Origin: WRCA01 sp050943575
GTDB taxonomy: Bacteria > Pseudomonadota > Alphaproteobacteria > Rs-D84
Direction: 5' to 3'
DNA: 64,000 nucleotides
Assembly: GCA_050943575.1 (NCBI GenBank)
Contig: JBMNPL010000002.1
Coordinates: 16,904-80,903 of the forward strand
The notes under the pieces are model-generated. The model worked only from the letters and a program-made list of their open reading frames with translations. It was not told the origin of the DNA and did no database searches. The translations under genes were made by a program, and so were the position numbers. Positions 7,660 to 15,988 of this stretch are shown in pieces. Each line of letters begins with the position of its first letter. Within the stretch, counting starts at the first letter, position 1.

Positions 7660-8858
7660 CGTTTTTTATGACTTTTTATTTTATTATAGTTTTCATTAGA
7701 TTGTTTTATGGTTGTCTTTACTGCAGCAACATCAAATTTTGATTTTTTTTGAATTGTATTTTGACTTTTATTAAAATTTTTCGAATTTTCTATTTGTTCC
7801 GATTGAATTTTATTAAAAACATCTTTGATATTATAATACACAGATTTATGTTCCGGCATTATTGATTTAGTTAATTCTAAATTAGTTGGTTTATAAAATT
7901 TTTTATTTTGTGGATCCCAATAAATTGGTGATTTTAACCATAATTTAAATGCAGCGGCAACTTTATAATTGATAACTTTATCTTCGTTTATCATATATAC
8001 ATTTTGTGCTTCTAAATACCTGCGAAATTCAAATACCCCACCGACTGGTACATTCATAATATCATCAGGATCTAAAATACCTGCGGTTAAACAAGCCTCG
8101 AACCATCTACGCCAAACCAATCCTTCGGCGCGCTTGCCACCAACACTCAGATAATTCGCCATATTCTGCCCTATTTCTGCACCTGACTTTCCATCTGACC
8201 AAGCTTTGAAAACACTACCTTGATTACCAACTGGATATTTTGTAAAAATTTCTTTTATATCATCACGAGATGTTTTGCCTTTATCGCGACGATAAATTTC
8301 TCGCAATTTTGCCCATCTTGTATCTCTGGTTTTATCAACCTCTCCCCCAACATCAGGTTCAAACATTTTTGGACCACCATTATAAACAAACGATGCTAAC
8401 CCTAAAAATTCACCTGGATCCATTTCCAAATCAAATGCGCAACAATAACAATAAAGAATATAATATGTTTCAAGTTCTTCAATATGCCAACATGCATTTT
8501 TATATGCTTCGTCTATGGACATTTTTGGTGTGTTTTTATCAACTTTTTTGCCACTTTGTAGTATAGTACTCCCATACCCGATTGTCCAAATTCCACGCAT
8601 ATCTGGATACGGATTATCTTTAAAACCTTCGGGATTTGCTAGAAAACCGACAAGATATCGTGTCCAAGGACGACATTTAATTAAAAATTCTTCATATGTA
8701 TTTGCAGGTTTAATTTTCAATTTATTTTTTCTGGCTTCTTTTCGTTGTTTTTCTGTTATTTTCTGAACAGATTTAAAACCGCCATAAAGAGCAATGGATG
8801 CGCATAAAACAATAATCCATTTTTTATTTTGAATTAAAATATTTTTCAATTTATCCAT
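7656..8858 (-). CDS. Membrane-anchored GH24 (phage-type) lysozyme
   Basis: GH24 enzymes cleave the peptidoglycan glycan backbone. The 400-residue protein has an N-terminal membrane helix (WIIVLCASIALYGGF, about 14-28), a basic linker, then the GH24 domain (about 55-265). The catalytic Glu is in LANPEGFKDNPYPD, followed by GIWTIGYGST, the Thr-containing active-site strand, and SFVYNGG further on. A long C-terminal region of no recognised domain (about 290-400) ends Lys/Asn-rich. No holin or other phage gene is nearby, so this looks like a domesticated endolysin used in wall remodelling and tethered to the inner membrane with its domain in the periplasm. It has an AAAGG ribosome site and an extended -10 promoter. 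Confidence 0.82.
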   Translation of the reverse strand: MDKLKNILIQNKKWIIVLCASIALYGGFKSVQKITEKQRKEARKNKLKIKPANTYEEFLIKCRPWTRYLVGFLANPEGFKDNPYPDMRGIWTIGYGSTILQSGKKVDKNTPKMSIDEAYKNACWHIEELETYYILYCYCCAFDLEMDPGEFLGLASFVYNGGPKMFEPDVGGEVDKTRDTRWAKLREIYRRDKGKTSRDDIKEIFTKYPVGNQGSVFKAWSDGKSGAEIGQNMANYLSVGGKRAEGLVWRRWFEACLTAGILDPDDIMNVPVGGVFEFRRYLEAQNVYMINEDKVINYKVAAAFKLWLKSPIYWDPQNKKFYKPTNLELTKSIMPEHKSVYYNIKDVFNKIQSEQIENSKNFNKSQNTIQKKSKFDVAAVKTTIKQSNENYNKIKSHKKR

Positions 8859-8861
8859 TTC

Positions 8862-8889
8862 TTGATTTACCTTTATTATTTGCTATTAT
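8862..8889 (+). promoter_or_regulatory. rarA promoter with very short leader
   Basis: TTGATT (8862-8867), 16 bases, TATTAT (8884-8889), then 11 bases to the ATG at 8901 with no Shine-Dalgarno sequence. The expected leader is about 4 bases. Confidence 0.5.
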
Positions 8890-8896
8890 TTTACCA
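8888..8896 (-). promoter_or_regulatory. Extended -10 promoter of the GH24 lysozyme
   Basis: The minus strand reads TGGTAAAAT behind TTTTA, giving a leader of about 22 bases that includes AAAGG. Confidence 0.6.
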
Positions 8897-8900
8897 TAAA

Positions 8901-10205
8901 ATGTCAATAAAAGAAAATTTTATCAAATTTGATTCTGCACCAATGCCACCACTGGCTGATCGTATGCGTCCACAAACAATTGATGAAATTGTTGGGCAAA
9001 AACAATTGCTGGGTGAAAATGGGTTAATACGACAAATGGTTAATTCAGGTAGATTATCAAATTTAATTTTATGGGGTCCCCCCGGATGTGGTAAAACAAC
9101 AATTGCGCGCGCTTTGGCAAAATCAACAAATTATGAATTTATGCCTATGTCCGCTGTTTTTAGCGGAACTGCTGATATTAAAAAAGCAATGGAAACTGCA
9201 AAAATGAATCGCGCTATTGGACGCGGGACTTTATTATTTATTGATGAAATTCATCGCTTTAATAAAACACAACAAGATACTTTATTACCATATTTAGAGG
9301 ATGGAACTTGTGTTTTTATTGGCGCAACAACTGAAAATCCCAGTTTTGAACTAAATAATGCCTTGCTTTCTCGCTGTCATATTGGTGTTTTATCTCCTCT
9401 TTCAACAGAAGATTTGATGGAATTATTAGAACGGGGTGAAAAAGAAGTTGGAAAATTACCACTAACAAATGAAGCTAAAATTCACTTATGTCAAATGGCG
9501 GATGGGGATGCGCGATTTTTATTAAATACTATTGAATATTTATCAAATACAAAATTTACAAAATCATTATCTGTTGATGAATTAAATACAGCGATACAAA
9601 AACGCGCACCTTTATCAGATAAATCTGGGGATGAACATTATAATTTAATTAGCGCCATTCATAAATCTTTACGCGCATCTGATACTGATGCCGCATTATA
9701 TTGGACCGCAAGAATGATGCTGGGCGGACAAGATCCTAAATATTTATTCAGACGACTGACAAGATTTGCTGTTGAAGATATCGGGCTGGCGGATCCAAAT
9801 GCTATGCAAGTTGCATTGACTGCATGGCAAATATACGAACGAATGGGCAGCCCCGAAGGAGATTTAGCATTAACTCAACTTGTTATTTATCTGGGAACTG
9901 CACCAAAAAGTACTGCAAATTATAAAGCCCAAATCGCCGCATGGAAATGCGCGCAACAAAATGGTAGCTTAATGCCGCCAAAAAACATTTTAAATGCACC
10001 AACAAAAATGATGAAGAATTTAGGATATGGGGCAGATTATATTTACGAACCTGATACAGAAAATGGTTTTAGCGGACAAAATTGTTTTCCTGAATCATTA
10101 AAACGTCAATCTTTTTATAAACCAATAGAACGCGGATTTGAACGCGAAATAAAAAAACGTCTGGACTATTGGGAATCATTAAGAAAAAAGATTAATAAAA
10201 ATTAA
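8901..10205 (+). CDS. rarA: Replication-associated recombination protein RarA (MgsA)
   Basis: This AAA+ ATPase of the clamp-loader clade acts at stalled replication forks. From the ATG at 8901 the protein has 434 residues. It has the N-terminal PLADRMRPQTIDEIVGQ segment, Walker A WGPPGCGKTT (about 60), Walker B LFIDEIHRFNK, sensor GATTENPSFE, sensor 2 and the C-terminal tetramerisation domain with RRLTRFAVEDIGLADP and APKSTANYKA. The upstream in-frame ATG at 8862 would add a hydrophobic stretch unlike the family and would overlap the promoter, so 8901 is chosen. The start lacks a Shine-Dalgarno sequence. It converges on the leucine-rich-repeat gene across an AT-only hairpin. Confidence 0.95.
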   Translation: MSIKENFIKFDSAPMPPLADRMRPQTIDEIVGQKQLLGENGLIRQMVNSGRLSNLILWGPPGCGKTTIARALAKSTNYEFMPMSAVFSGTADIKKAMETAKMNRAIGRGTLLFIDEIHRFNKTQQDTLLPYLEDGTCVFIGATTENPSFELNNALLSRCHIGVLSPLSTEDLMELLERGEKEVGKLPLTNEAKIHLCQMADGDARFLLNTIEYLSNTKFTKSLSVDELNTAIQKRAPLSDKSGDEHYNLISAIHKSLRASDTDAALYWTARMMLGGQDPKYLFRRLTRFAVEDIGLADPNAMQVALTAWQIYERMGSPEGDLALTQLVIYLGTAPKSTANYKAQIAAWKCAQQNGSLMPPKNILNAPTKMMKNLGYGADYIYEPDTENGFSGQNCFPESLKRQSFYKPIERGFEREIKKRLDYWESLRKKINKN

Positions 10206-10208
10206 TTT

Positions 10209-10232
10209 ATTATAAAAAACTATTTTTATAAT
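10209..10232. terminator. AT-only hairpin between convergent genes
   Basis: A perfect 10-base inverted repeat, ATTATAAAAA/TTTTTATAAT, lies just after the rarA stop and overlaps the stop of the convergent gene. It could end transcription on either strand, but the stem has no GC pair. Confidence 0.4.
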
Positions 10233-11029
10233 CTTTTCTGATTTTTTAGGTATAATTGCATATTAATATTAATTGTGTTTAATTTATCTTTTAAAGATTT
10301 AATAGCATCTTCTTCCGAAGATCCTTCCCCCACAACTATTGGGATATCTAATGTATAATCTTCATCTTTTTCCCAAAATCTTTTTTCTCTATAAAGCTTA
10401 GCTGTAGACTCATACGCAATATATGTTGGTCTAACACTAACAGGTGCTGAAAATTCTTCCTCGTATTCATTAGAGCTGCTGTAATAATTAGAACTTTTTT
10501 TTGGAAAAACTGAGTCATATCCTCTTGATAAATAAAAATTTCCAAAAAAATCATATAAATTTATCGATTTACCAACAATTAATCTGCCATTAATATCTTT
10601 GTCAAATATTATTTTGTGTGCTGTTTGCACCAATGTAGTTGGTGAACCAATATGATTTTTGATATTAAATACAGATAATTTTTCCCCAGAAGGTAGAACT
10701 ATTAAGGATAAATTAAAACACTTTGTTATAATAGCACCATTATCTTTTGCATTCCAAAGAGGAGATGTGGATTTAAAAACAATTTGTTTTAAATTCTTAC
10801 AATTATGTATCCCACGAACTTCGATTTTATTAACATTTTTGGGGATTTCAAGAGTTTTAATTTCATCAATATTATAAAAAGCTTCGGTATTTATAACTTG
10901 CACTGAAGTCGGTATTTTAAAAGTTCCATCTTCTATGTTATTTTTTCTAACTTTTTTTAAAACTTTATTATCTTTAGATAGTATCGGTTTAGTATCTACT
11001 ATTTTTAAGATCGCATCTTTGAATGACAT
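10226..11029 (-). CDS. BspA-type leucine-rich-repeat protein
   Basis: The 267-residue protein has no signal peptide or membrane helix. Residues about 30-80 hold one or two BspA/LRR_5-type repeats (SVQVINTEAFYNIDEIKTLE, then IPKNVNKIEVRGIHNCKNLK), the treponemal-type repeats with a leading Ile-Pro-x-x-V pattern. The rest is not recognised and ends in a charged helix. The ATG at 11029 is chosen because AAAGGGTGG lies just upstream; the longer frame would start inside the preceding beta-barrel gene. It follows that gene by 10 bases and is probably co-transcribed with it. The function is unknown: such repeats mediate protein binding, but here only a short repeat block is present. Confidence 0.6.
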   Translation of the reverse strand: MSFKDAILKIVDTKPILSKDNKVLKKVRKNNIEDGTFKIPTSVQVINTEAFYNIDEIKTLEIPKNVNKIEVRGIHNCKNLKQIVFKSTSPLWNAKDNGAIITKCFNLSLIVLPSGEKLSVFNIKNHIGSPTTLVQTAHKIIFDKDINGRLIVGKSINLYDFFGNFYLSRGYDSVFPKKSSNYYSSSNEYEEEFSAPVSVRPTYIAYESTAKLYREKRFWEKDEDYTLDIPIVVGEGSSEEDAIKSLKDKLNTININMQLYLKNQKRL

Positions 11030-11039
11030 AACCACCCTT

Positions 11040-11750
11040 TTAAAATGATATATTGACACGTGTGCCGAATTTCATATTATTTTGTTCAAAATCATATTCA
11101 CCAAAGCCAACATATTGTGTGCGACCATATTGACGAACTAATTTCGCATTTACAATCGTTGTATCAAAAATTGGATTTGTTGATTTTCTAAAATCTGCAC
11201 CCATACCAATACGCCAATTTGAACTTAATCTGAAATAAATATCTGGCATTATATCAATCCAAGCCATCCCATTTAATTCATCAAAAATCCAACTTGATTT
11301 TAAAGCGCCGGATAATGTAACCCAATCCCAACTGCGACCAATACGAACACCACCAAAATAAATATTTTTATCAAATCTGGGATCTGCATCACCAGAAACT
11401 TTTATTCCACCAAAAAGATCTGATTTAACTGCACCGTTTGACATACGATACATAGCATCAAAACCAAAATATGAAAACCCATCATAATCACGTTCATCAT
11501 TAAAATCTTGTTGATATTTAACGGTTGTACCTAAAACAAATATATCATTTATTCCATAAGCAGCCTTGAGCCCGACATCCAAAATATCATCACCAAAAGA
11601 TAATCCGCCACGCATTGTAAAATCACGCGCTTGTTCAAAATACATCGGATCTTCGGTATCAAATATTGCGGCACTGGCACTGGAAAACAAAGCTATAAGC
11701 CCACAAAAAGCAACCCCTGTTAAAACAATTTTGTTTTTAATACAACTCAT
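11040..11750 (-). CDS. Exported beta-barrel-like outer membrane protein (236 residues)
   Basis: A signal peptide (about 1-28, ending SSASA) is followed by about 208 residues of alternating polar and hydrophobic strands rich in Gly and aromatic residues, such as VGLKAAYGINDIFVLGTTVKYQ. It ends in a strand finishing with Phe (NISF), the classic C-terminal signature of outer membrane barrels. No named family is recognised. It lies 20 bases after another barrel-like gene with the same N-terminal theme (loss of the signal, then a FG-rich strand and an ITDN/INDI-type turn), so the two may be distant paralogues in one operon. Confidence 0.6.
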   Translation of the reverse strand: MSCIKNKIVLTGVAFCGLIALFSSASAAIFDTEDPMYFEQARDFTMRGGLSFGDDILDVGLKAAYGINDIFVLGTTVKYQQDFNDERDYDGFSYFGFDAMYRMSNGAVKSDLFGGIKVSGDADPRFDKNIYFGGVRIGRSWDWVTLSGALKSSWIFDELNGMAWIDIMPDIYFRLSSNWRIGMGADFRKSTNPIFDTTIVNAKLVRQYGRTQYVGFGEYDFEQNNMKFGTRVNISF

Positions 11751-11770
11751 TATAACAACTCTTTATTAGC

Positions 11771-12865
11771 TTAAAAATATAGCATTCCTTGGATACCAAT
11801 TTGCATATCTTGATATTTGCTTAATTCAGCAACTCCTATAGGCTGTGGTATCAAGTCAGAATCATTAGTATAACATGGGGCATCAGGGCTACTACACCAC
11901 ACATATACACCAATATCTTTTACTGAATTAGCAGAATCCCATAAAGATGCTCTGCTGTATAATCCTAGAGCAAACATATCGTTTGGTTGCCAATAGATGC
12001 CTGCTTTGGCATAAAGTTGATTGTGCCAAGAATAACTACCAAAAATAGCCTCTAGATTAAATGACCATTGATCTGATAATTTTGTAAATACGCCCGCGCC
12101 GGCTTCCAGATAAAAACTTTTAGAAACATCATTTTCAAATGCCATATACAAAGTTTCACCACCATCAGTGATAACACCATTACCGTATGATGTGCCATCC
12201 CACATAATATAAGATAAGTTTGCCAGACCATATATTGTGGTGTCAGGCGTCATTTTAAATCCAAATTTACCAACAGCCATTATTAAATTTGCAATATCCG
12301 AAGATTGAAAATATATTCCCAAATTATCAATATTTGTATCATCTTCAAAAAACTTCCATTGACCACCAATACCCCATACTGCAATACCACTATCATCCAT
12401 AGAAACCGATATTGGCGGCGTATCATAAACATTAACTTCATAGTCAGATTTTGAATATTTTAACATACCCATTAAAGCAAAATTATCTGTAATACCGAAA
12501 CTTAAATCTTCTTTAAAGAAAACTTCACTTGCTTTCCAATCACTAGTAGCTGCTACAGATGGGATTTCAAAATCATAAGTATTTTTTGAATAACCTAAAT
12601 CAGATAAACTTCCAAAACGACCCTTGGCTGGTTGAAAAAACGGATCTGCTAAAACTGTTTGATTAGATTTACGAGAAGTTTGTTTGCGAATCGGTTCATA
12701 TTTAGGTGTTTCATTTTTTTCACACCCTGCATAATTACAACCTGTATAATTATAATACAATTCATGTCTTTTTGAATTGTTTGAATATCTTGTTGTAGCA
12801 TCAGCACCAACAGATATAAAAGCAGCCCCCAGTGCTGCCGCAAAAACAAAATTAAGCTGTTTCAT
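11771..12865 (-). CDS. Exported beta-barrel-like outer membrane protein (364 residues)
   Basis: A signal peptide (MKQLNFVFAAALGAAFISVG, cleavage near GADA) precedes a short region with two Cys spaced NYTGCNYAGCEKN. The remainder is built of amphipathic strands (FGITDNFALMGMLKYS, FGFKMTPDTTIYGLANLSYI, SFYLEAGAGVFTKLSDQWSF), and the protein ends in GMLYF, a barrel-like aromatic C-terminus. No named family is recognised. An extended -10 promoter (12898-12906) and an AAAGG site precede it. It is the first gene of a three-gene run with the smaller barrel and the leucine-rich-repeat protein. Confidence 0.6.
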   Translation of the reverse strand: MKQLNFVFAAALGAAFISVGADATTRYSNNSKRHELYYNYTGCNYAGCEKNETPKYEPIRKQTSRKSNQTVLADPFFQPAKGRFGSLSDLGYSKNTYDFEIPSVAATSDWKASEVFFKEDLSFGITDNFALMGMLKYSKSDYEVNVYDTPPISVSMDDSGIAVWGIGGQWKFFEDDTNIDNLGIYFQSSDIANLIMAVGKFGFKMTPDTTIYGLANLSYIMWDGTSYGNGVITDGGETLYMAFENDVSKSFYLEAGAGVFTKLSDQWSFNLEAIFGSYSWHNQLYAKAGIYWQPNDMFALGLYSRASLWDSANSVKDIGVYVWCSSPDAPCYTNDSDLIPQPIGVAELSKYQDMQIGIQGMLYF

Positions 12866-12897
12866 AGTTTAACCTTTATGCTTTAATTACAACTAAT

Positions 12898-12906
12898 ATT
12901 TTATCA
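12898..12906 (-). promoter_or_regulatory. Extended -10 promoter of the beta-barrel unit
   Basis: The minus strand reads TGATAAAAT behind ATTTTA, about 32 bases before the ATG. Confidence 0.6.
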
Positions 12907-12927
12907 TAAAATGGAATAAGTATCAAA

Positions 12928-13605
12928 TTATATTTTAGACTTTACAAAATCGGCTGTAATCATACCTATAAATGCGCCAAGTAAAACATCCGTTGGAAAA
13001 TGAGCCCCAAAAGCAATACGCATTAACCCAATTAAAATTGCCAAAGTCCAAGTTAGCCATTTACATTTAGGATATATTAAACCAATCATTACCAATCCAG
13101 CAAAAGATGCAACTGTATGCCCAGATGGCATAGAATTAAATGCCCACTCTGTTGTAAATGGATAAAATCCCGTCAATCCCAACGCTTCTAAAAATATTGG
13201 ACGCATGCGCCCTATGACAATTTTAAGAATCCAACCTATAAATCCTGCCAATAACACAGAACAAAAAATAGAAAATAAAGTAAATAATAATTCGTTATGA
13301 AAAATCTTTTTTCTATTTTTCCATAAATCATAAGGAAAATATTTTTTCAAACCAGATATTTGTTTAATACCATTTTTAATATTCAATATATAAACTATTG
13401 CCAATGCGATACCTAAAACTATTAACCATATTTTAAGCGAAAATACATTATCAACAAAACTTGCAATAACACCATTAAACCTGCGCATAAAAATAAATAA
13501 TGGAACATCAAACCAAAATACACCAAGAAAACAAAGGGCAATTACAATACATGTTGCCCAAATAACAGATTTCCATTTAATTTGATTGTTTTTATTCAGA
13601 AACAT
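12928..13605 (-). CDS. PAP2-family membrane phosphatase
   Basis: The 225-residue protein has about six membrane helices and the three acid-phosphatase motifs: KIVIGRMRP (about 128), SMPSGHTVASF (about 157) and RIAFGAHFPTDVLLG (about 199), with the catalytic His residues present in motifs 2 and 3. PAP2 enzymes dephosphorylate lipid phosphates on the periplasmic side, for example undecaprenyl pyrophosphate, phosphatidylglycerol phosphate or lipid A. The substrate cannot be told from sequence. The gene overlaps the end of the S41 protease gene by 14 bases, so the two are translationally coupled in the greA-mutL-sec gene string. Confidence 0.88.
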   Translation of the reverse strand: MFLNKNNQIKWKSVIWATCIVIALCFLGVFWFDVPLFIFMRRFNGVIASFVDNVFSLKIWLIVLGIALAIVYILNIKNGIKQISGLKKYFPYDLWKNRKKIFHNELLFTLFSIFCSVLLAGFIGWILKIVIGRMRPIFLEALGLTGFYPFTTEWAFNSMPSGHTVASFAGLVMIGLIYPKCKWLTWTLAILIGLMRIAFGAHFPTDVLLGAFIGMITADFVKSKI

Positions 13606-15103
13606 TTTCTAGTAATTTTTTGTATACATTATTATCTGTTAGAATTTTTGTGGATACTGCTAACGCGGCGGCATCTTCGTCCTCACCAGATTTTATATTC
13701 GGACAACCTTTTCTGATTTTATCTGAATCTATGGATAAATCTGAATTAAAATTTTGAGCATTAAAATCACCATTAATAACATTTACAAAAAAAGCATCTT
13801 CTTGACTTTTATTTCTAATATTAGATAAACAAACTAATGGAAAAACACCACGTTTATCAATTAATACACCCTGCCCGCTTTTAATATGTCTGTTTCCCAG
13901 TTCAATAGTTGCACCATTTGATAATTCAATTTTTGTAATTAATTTTGCTTTACCAGCAGTTGGTGTTCCAACCAATACACCGCGTGAATTGTCATTAAAT
14001 GCCAAGGCTATCGCTTCGGCTGACCCTTGGGTTTGATTTGATACAAGCACCACAACTGGTGCATTTGTTATAGCATCACCACCTGGAATTACTTCTAGTT
14101 TTTCCCCTGCTGTTTCTTCAATATGCATTATTGGTACCGCACCTAGAAATAATCCTGCCAATTTTGCTGCTGCGCGTTCATCACCGCCGCGTGCTGCACG
14201 CATATCCAGAACTATTCCTGTTGCGTCTGAATATTTATTCAATGCTTCATTTACTATGGCAACCGCATTTTCAGATACATTATAAATTATAATTTCAAGA
14301 ATTTTAAATTCTTGTTGTTTATCCGAAGTACTTTGCCTCCATACAATATCGGCATCTGTCATAACAATACTTGCACGACGCAAAACTATTTTTTTTGTTC
14401 CTGTTGGTGTTGCCACACTTAATTTTAATGTCCCTGAATTTAATCCCCCAAACGCAGCGGCTAATTCCGCATCAGATAATGTTTTTACATCTTTACCATT
14501 AATGCCAACTATTAAATCGCCTTCGTTTATTCCAGCATCATCTGCTTGGGAGCCTTTGACCACGCCTTCTATGCGCCAATTGCCAATCTTGTCGCGTTTA
14601 CCCTGAATGCCAGCACTGGTTAAAACCTTACCATCTTCTTCGTATATTGATGCAATATAACGTCCATACTGATCCAAAGAATGTATAATTGAATTAACCG
14701 CCATCAATCCCAAAATATCCCCCGATTGCGATGCAATCACTGGATCTGATGCACGAATTTTTAATAATAAAGCCGTCGTTATGTCCCCCAATCCTTTCCA
14801 GTCATTATCCAAAGGACGTGGCCAATTGCCAATAATATCACTATCATGAACAATTATTATACGATGATCAGTGGCCGCAATTTTAATTTTTGGAGATAAT
14901 CTTTCCAAAGACTCTATTGCTACCCTAACATCTTTACCAGCAAAATTTATATCTGATAATTTTTGAAAAACTTCCGCAAAAAAGGCAGATGTTTCATGTA
15001 CTTTAACACCTTCTATAACCGGTGTTTCTGCATCAAATAAATCAGCAGCCAATGTAATAAATGGTAAGAAAGAAAAAACAAATATTAAAAATAATTTTCT
15101 CAT
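13592..15103 (-). CDS. S41-family C-terminal processing protease
   Basis: The 503-residue exported protease has a signal peptide (about 1-19), a PDZ domain (about 165-250, GVVKGSQADDAGINEGDLIVGING), and the S41 catalytic domain. The nucleophile Ser is in TQGSAEAIALAFND and the general-base Lys in VGTPTAGKA, with the upstream strand TGIVLDMRAARGGDERAA. Relatives such as CtpA and Prc trim periplasmic and wall-associated proteins. The C-terminal 90 residues have no recognised domain. It follows secF by 23 bases and overlaps the PAP2 gene. Confidence 0.88.
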   Translation of the reverse strand: MRKLFLIFVFSFLPFITLAADLFDAETPVIEGVKVHETSAFFAEVFQKLSDINFAGKDVRVAIESLERLSPKIKIAATDHRIIIVHDSDIIGNWPRPLDNDWKGLGDITTALLLKIRASDPVIASQSGDILGLMAVNSIIHSLDQYGRYIASIYEEDGKVLTSAGIQGKRDKIGNWRIEGVVKGSQADDAGINEGDLIVGINGKDVKTLSDAELAAAFGGLNSGTLKLSVATPTGTKKIVLRRASIVMTDADIVWRQSTSDKQQEFKILEIIIYNVSENAVAIVNEALNKYSDATGIVLDMRAARGGDERAAAKLAGLFLGAVPIMHIEETAGEKLEVIPGGDAITNAPVVVLVSNQTQGSAEAIALAFNDNSRGVLVGTPTAGKAKLITKIELSNGATIELGNRHIKSGQGVLIDKRGVFPLVCLSNIRNKSQEDAFFVNVINGDFNAQNFNSDLSIDSDKIRKGCPNIKSGEDEDAAALAVSTKILTDNNVYKKLLENVSE

Positions 15104-15126
15104 ATTTTTCCCCTACCTTTTTATTA

Positions 15127-15987
15127 TTAATTATCCTTTCTTAAATCAAAATGATAAAGAACAACATTAGAAATATAAATTGAAGTTATGGTTCCCATAA
15201 TTACACAGAAAATCATCGCCAAAGCAAATTCCCGTAAAACTTCACCTGCAAAGAAATATAATGCAATCATTGATAATAATGTTGTTATACATGTTAAAAT
15301 TGTCCTTAACATCATTTCATTAATAGAAAGATCTATCAATTCATCTTGTGGCATTTTATGATAACGTTTCGCATTTTCTTCTATTCTGTCGTAATTAACA
15401 ACCTTATCATTTATTGAATAACCTATACCTATTAAAATAACAGCAATCGCAGTTTGATTAAATTCAAGCCCCATAATACTGAAAAATCCGAATATTAAAA
15501 TAAAGTCCAAAACTAATGAAACCAAAGATCCAATTGCATACCCGCCCTTGTACCTAATCCATATATAAATACTCATCAAAATAAATGAAAATAATATAGC
15601 TAGTACGCCACCTTGAATTAATTCGCCACCTATTTTTGGACCAACAATTTGAACTTGATTATAAGTAACACGATCACCAAAAATATTCTTTATATCTGCA
15701 ACCGCTTTGTTTTGTTGATCTTCTGTTGCGTCTTTTTCAAGACCTATGCGTACTAAAACATTACCTTTGGTATCTTCTTGTAATTCTGGCTTAAAATCAG
15801 CCAAATCACTACGCATTTTATCCAAAGTATAATCTGCAGAAATTGGTTTAACTTCCATCGCAATTCCGCCAGCAAAATCAATACCATAATTAAGCCCTTT
15901 AACAGCAAGCGAAATTATTGATAAAACAACCAATGCGGCTGAAATCCAATACGACAATTTTCTATATTTCATAAAATGCAGGGTCAT
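15127..15987 (-). CDS. secF: Protein translocase subunit SecF
   Basis: SecF works with SecD as the proton-driven periplasmic pulling unit of Sec export. The 286-residue protein has six membrane helices in the RND-like arrangement, the N-terminal GIDFAGGIAMEVK motif of the first periplasmic domain, and the GIGYSINDKVVNYDRIEEN motif on helix 4-5 with the conserved Asp and Arg. It starts 1 base after the secD stop, so the pair is coupled. Confidence 0.96.
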   Translation of the reverse strand: MTLHFMKYRKLSYWISAALVVLSIISLAVKGLNYGIDFAGGIAMEVKPISADYTLDKMRSDLADFKPELQEDTKGNVLVRIGLEKDATEDQQNKAVADIKNIFGDRVTYNQVQIVGPKIGGELIQGGVLAILFSFILMSIYIWIRYKGGYAIGSLVSLVLDFILIFGFFSIMGLEFNQTAIAVILIGIGYSINDKVVNYDRIEENAKRYHKMPQDELIDLSINEMMLRTILTCITTLLSMIALYFFAGEVLREFALAMIFCVIMGTITSIYISNVVLYHFDLRKDN

Positions 15988-15988
15988 T

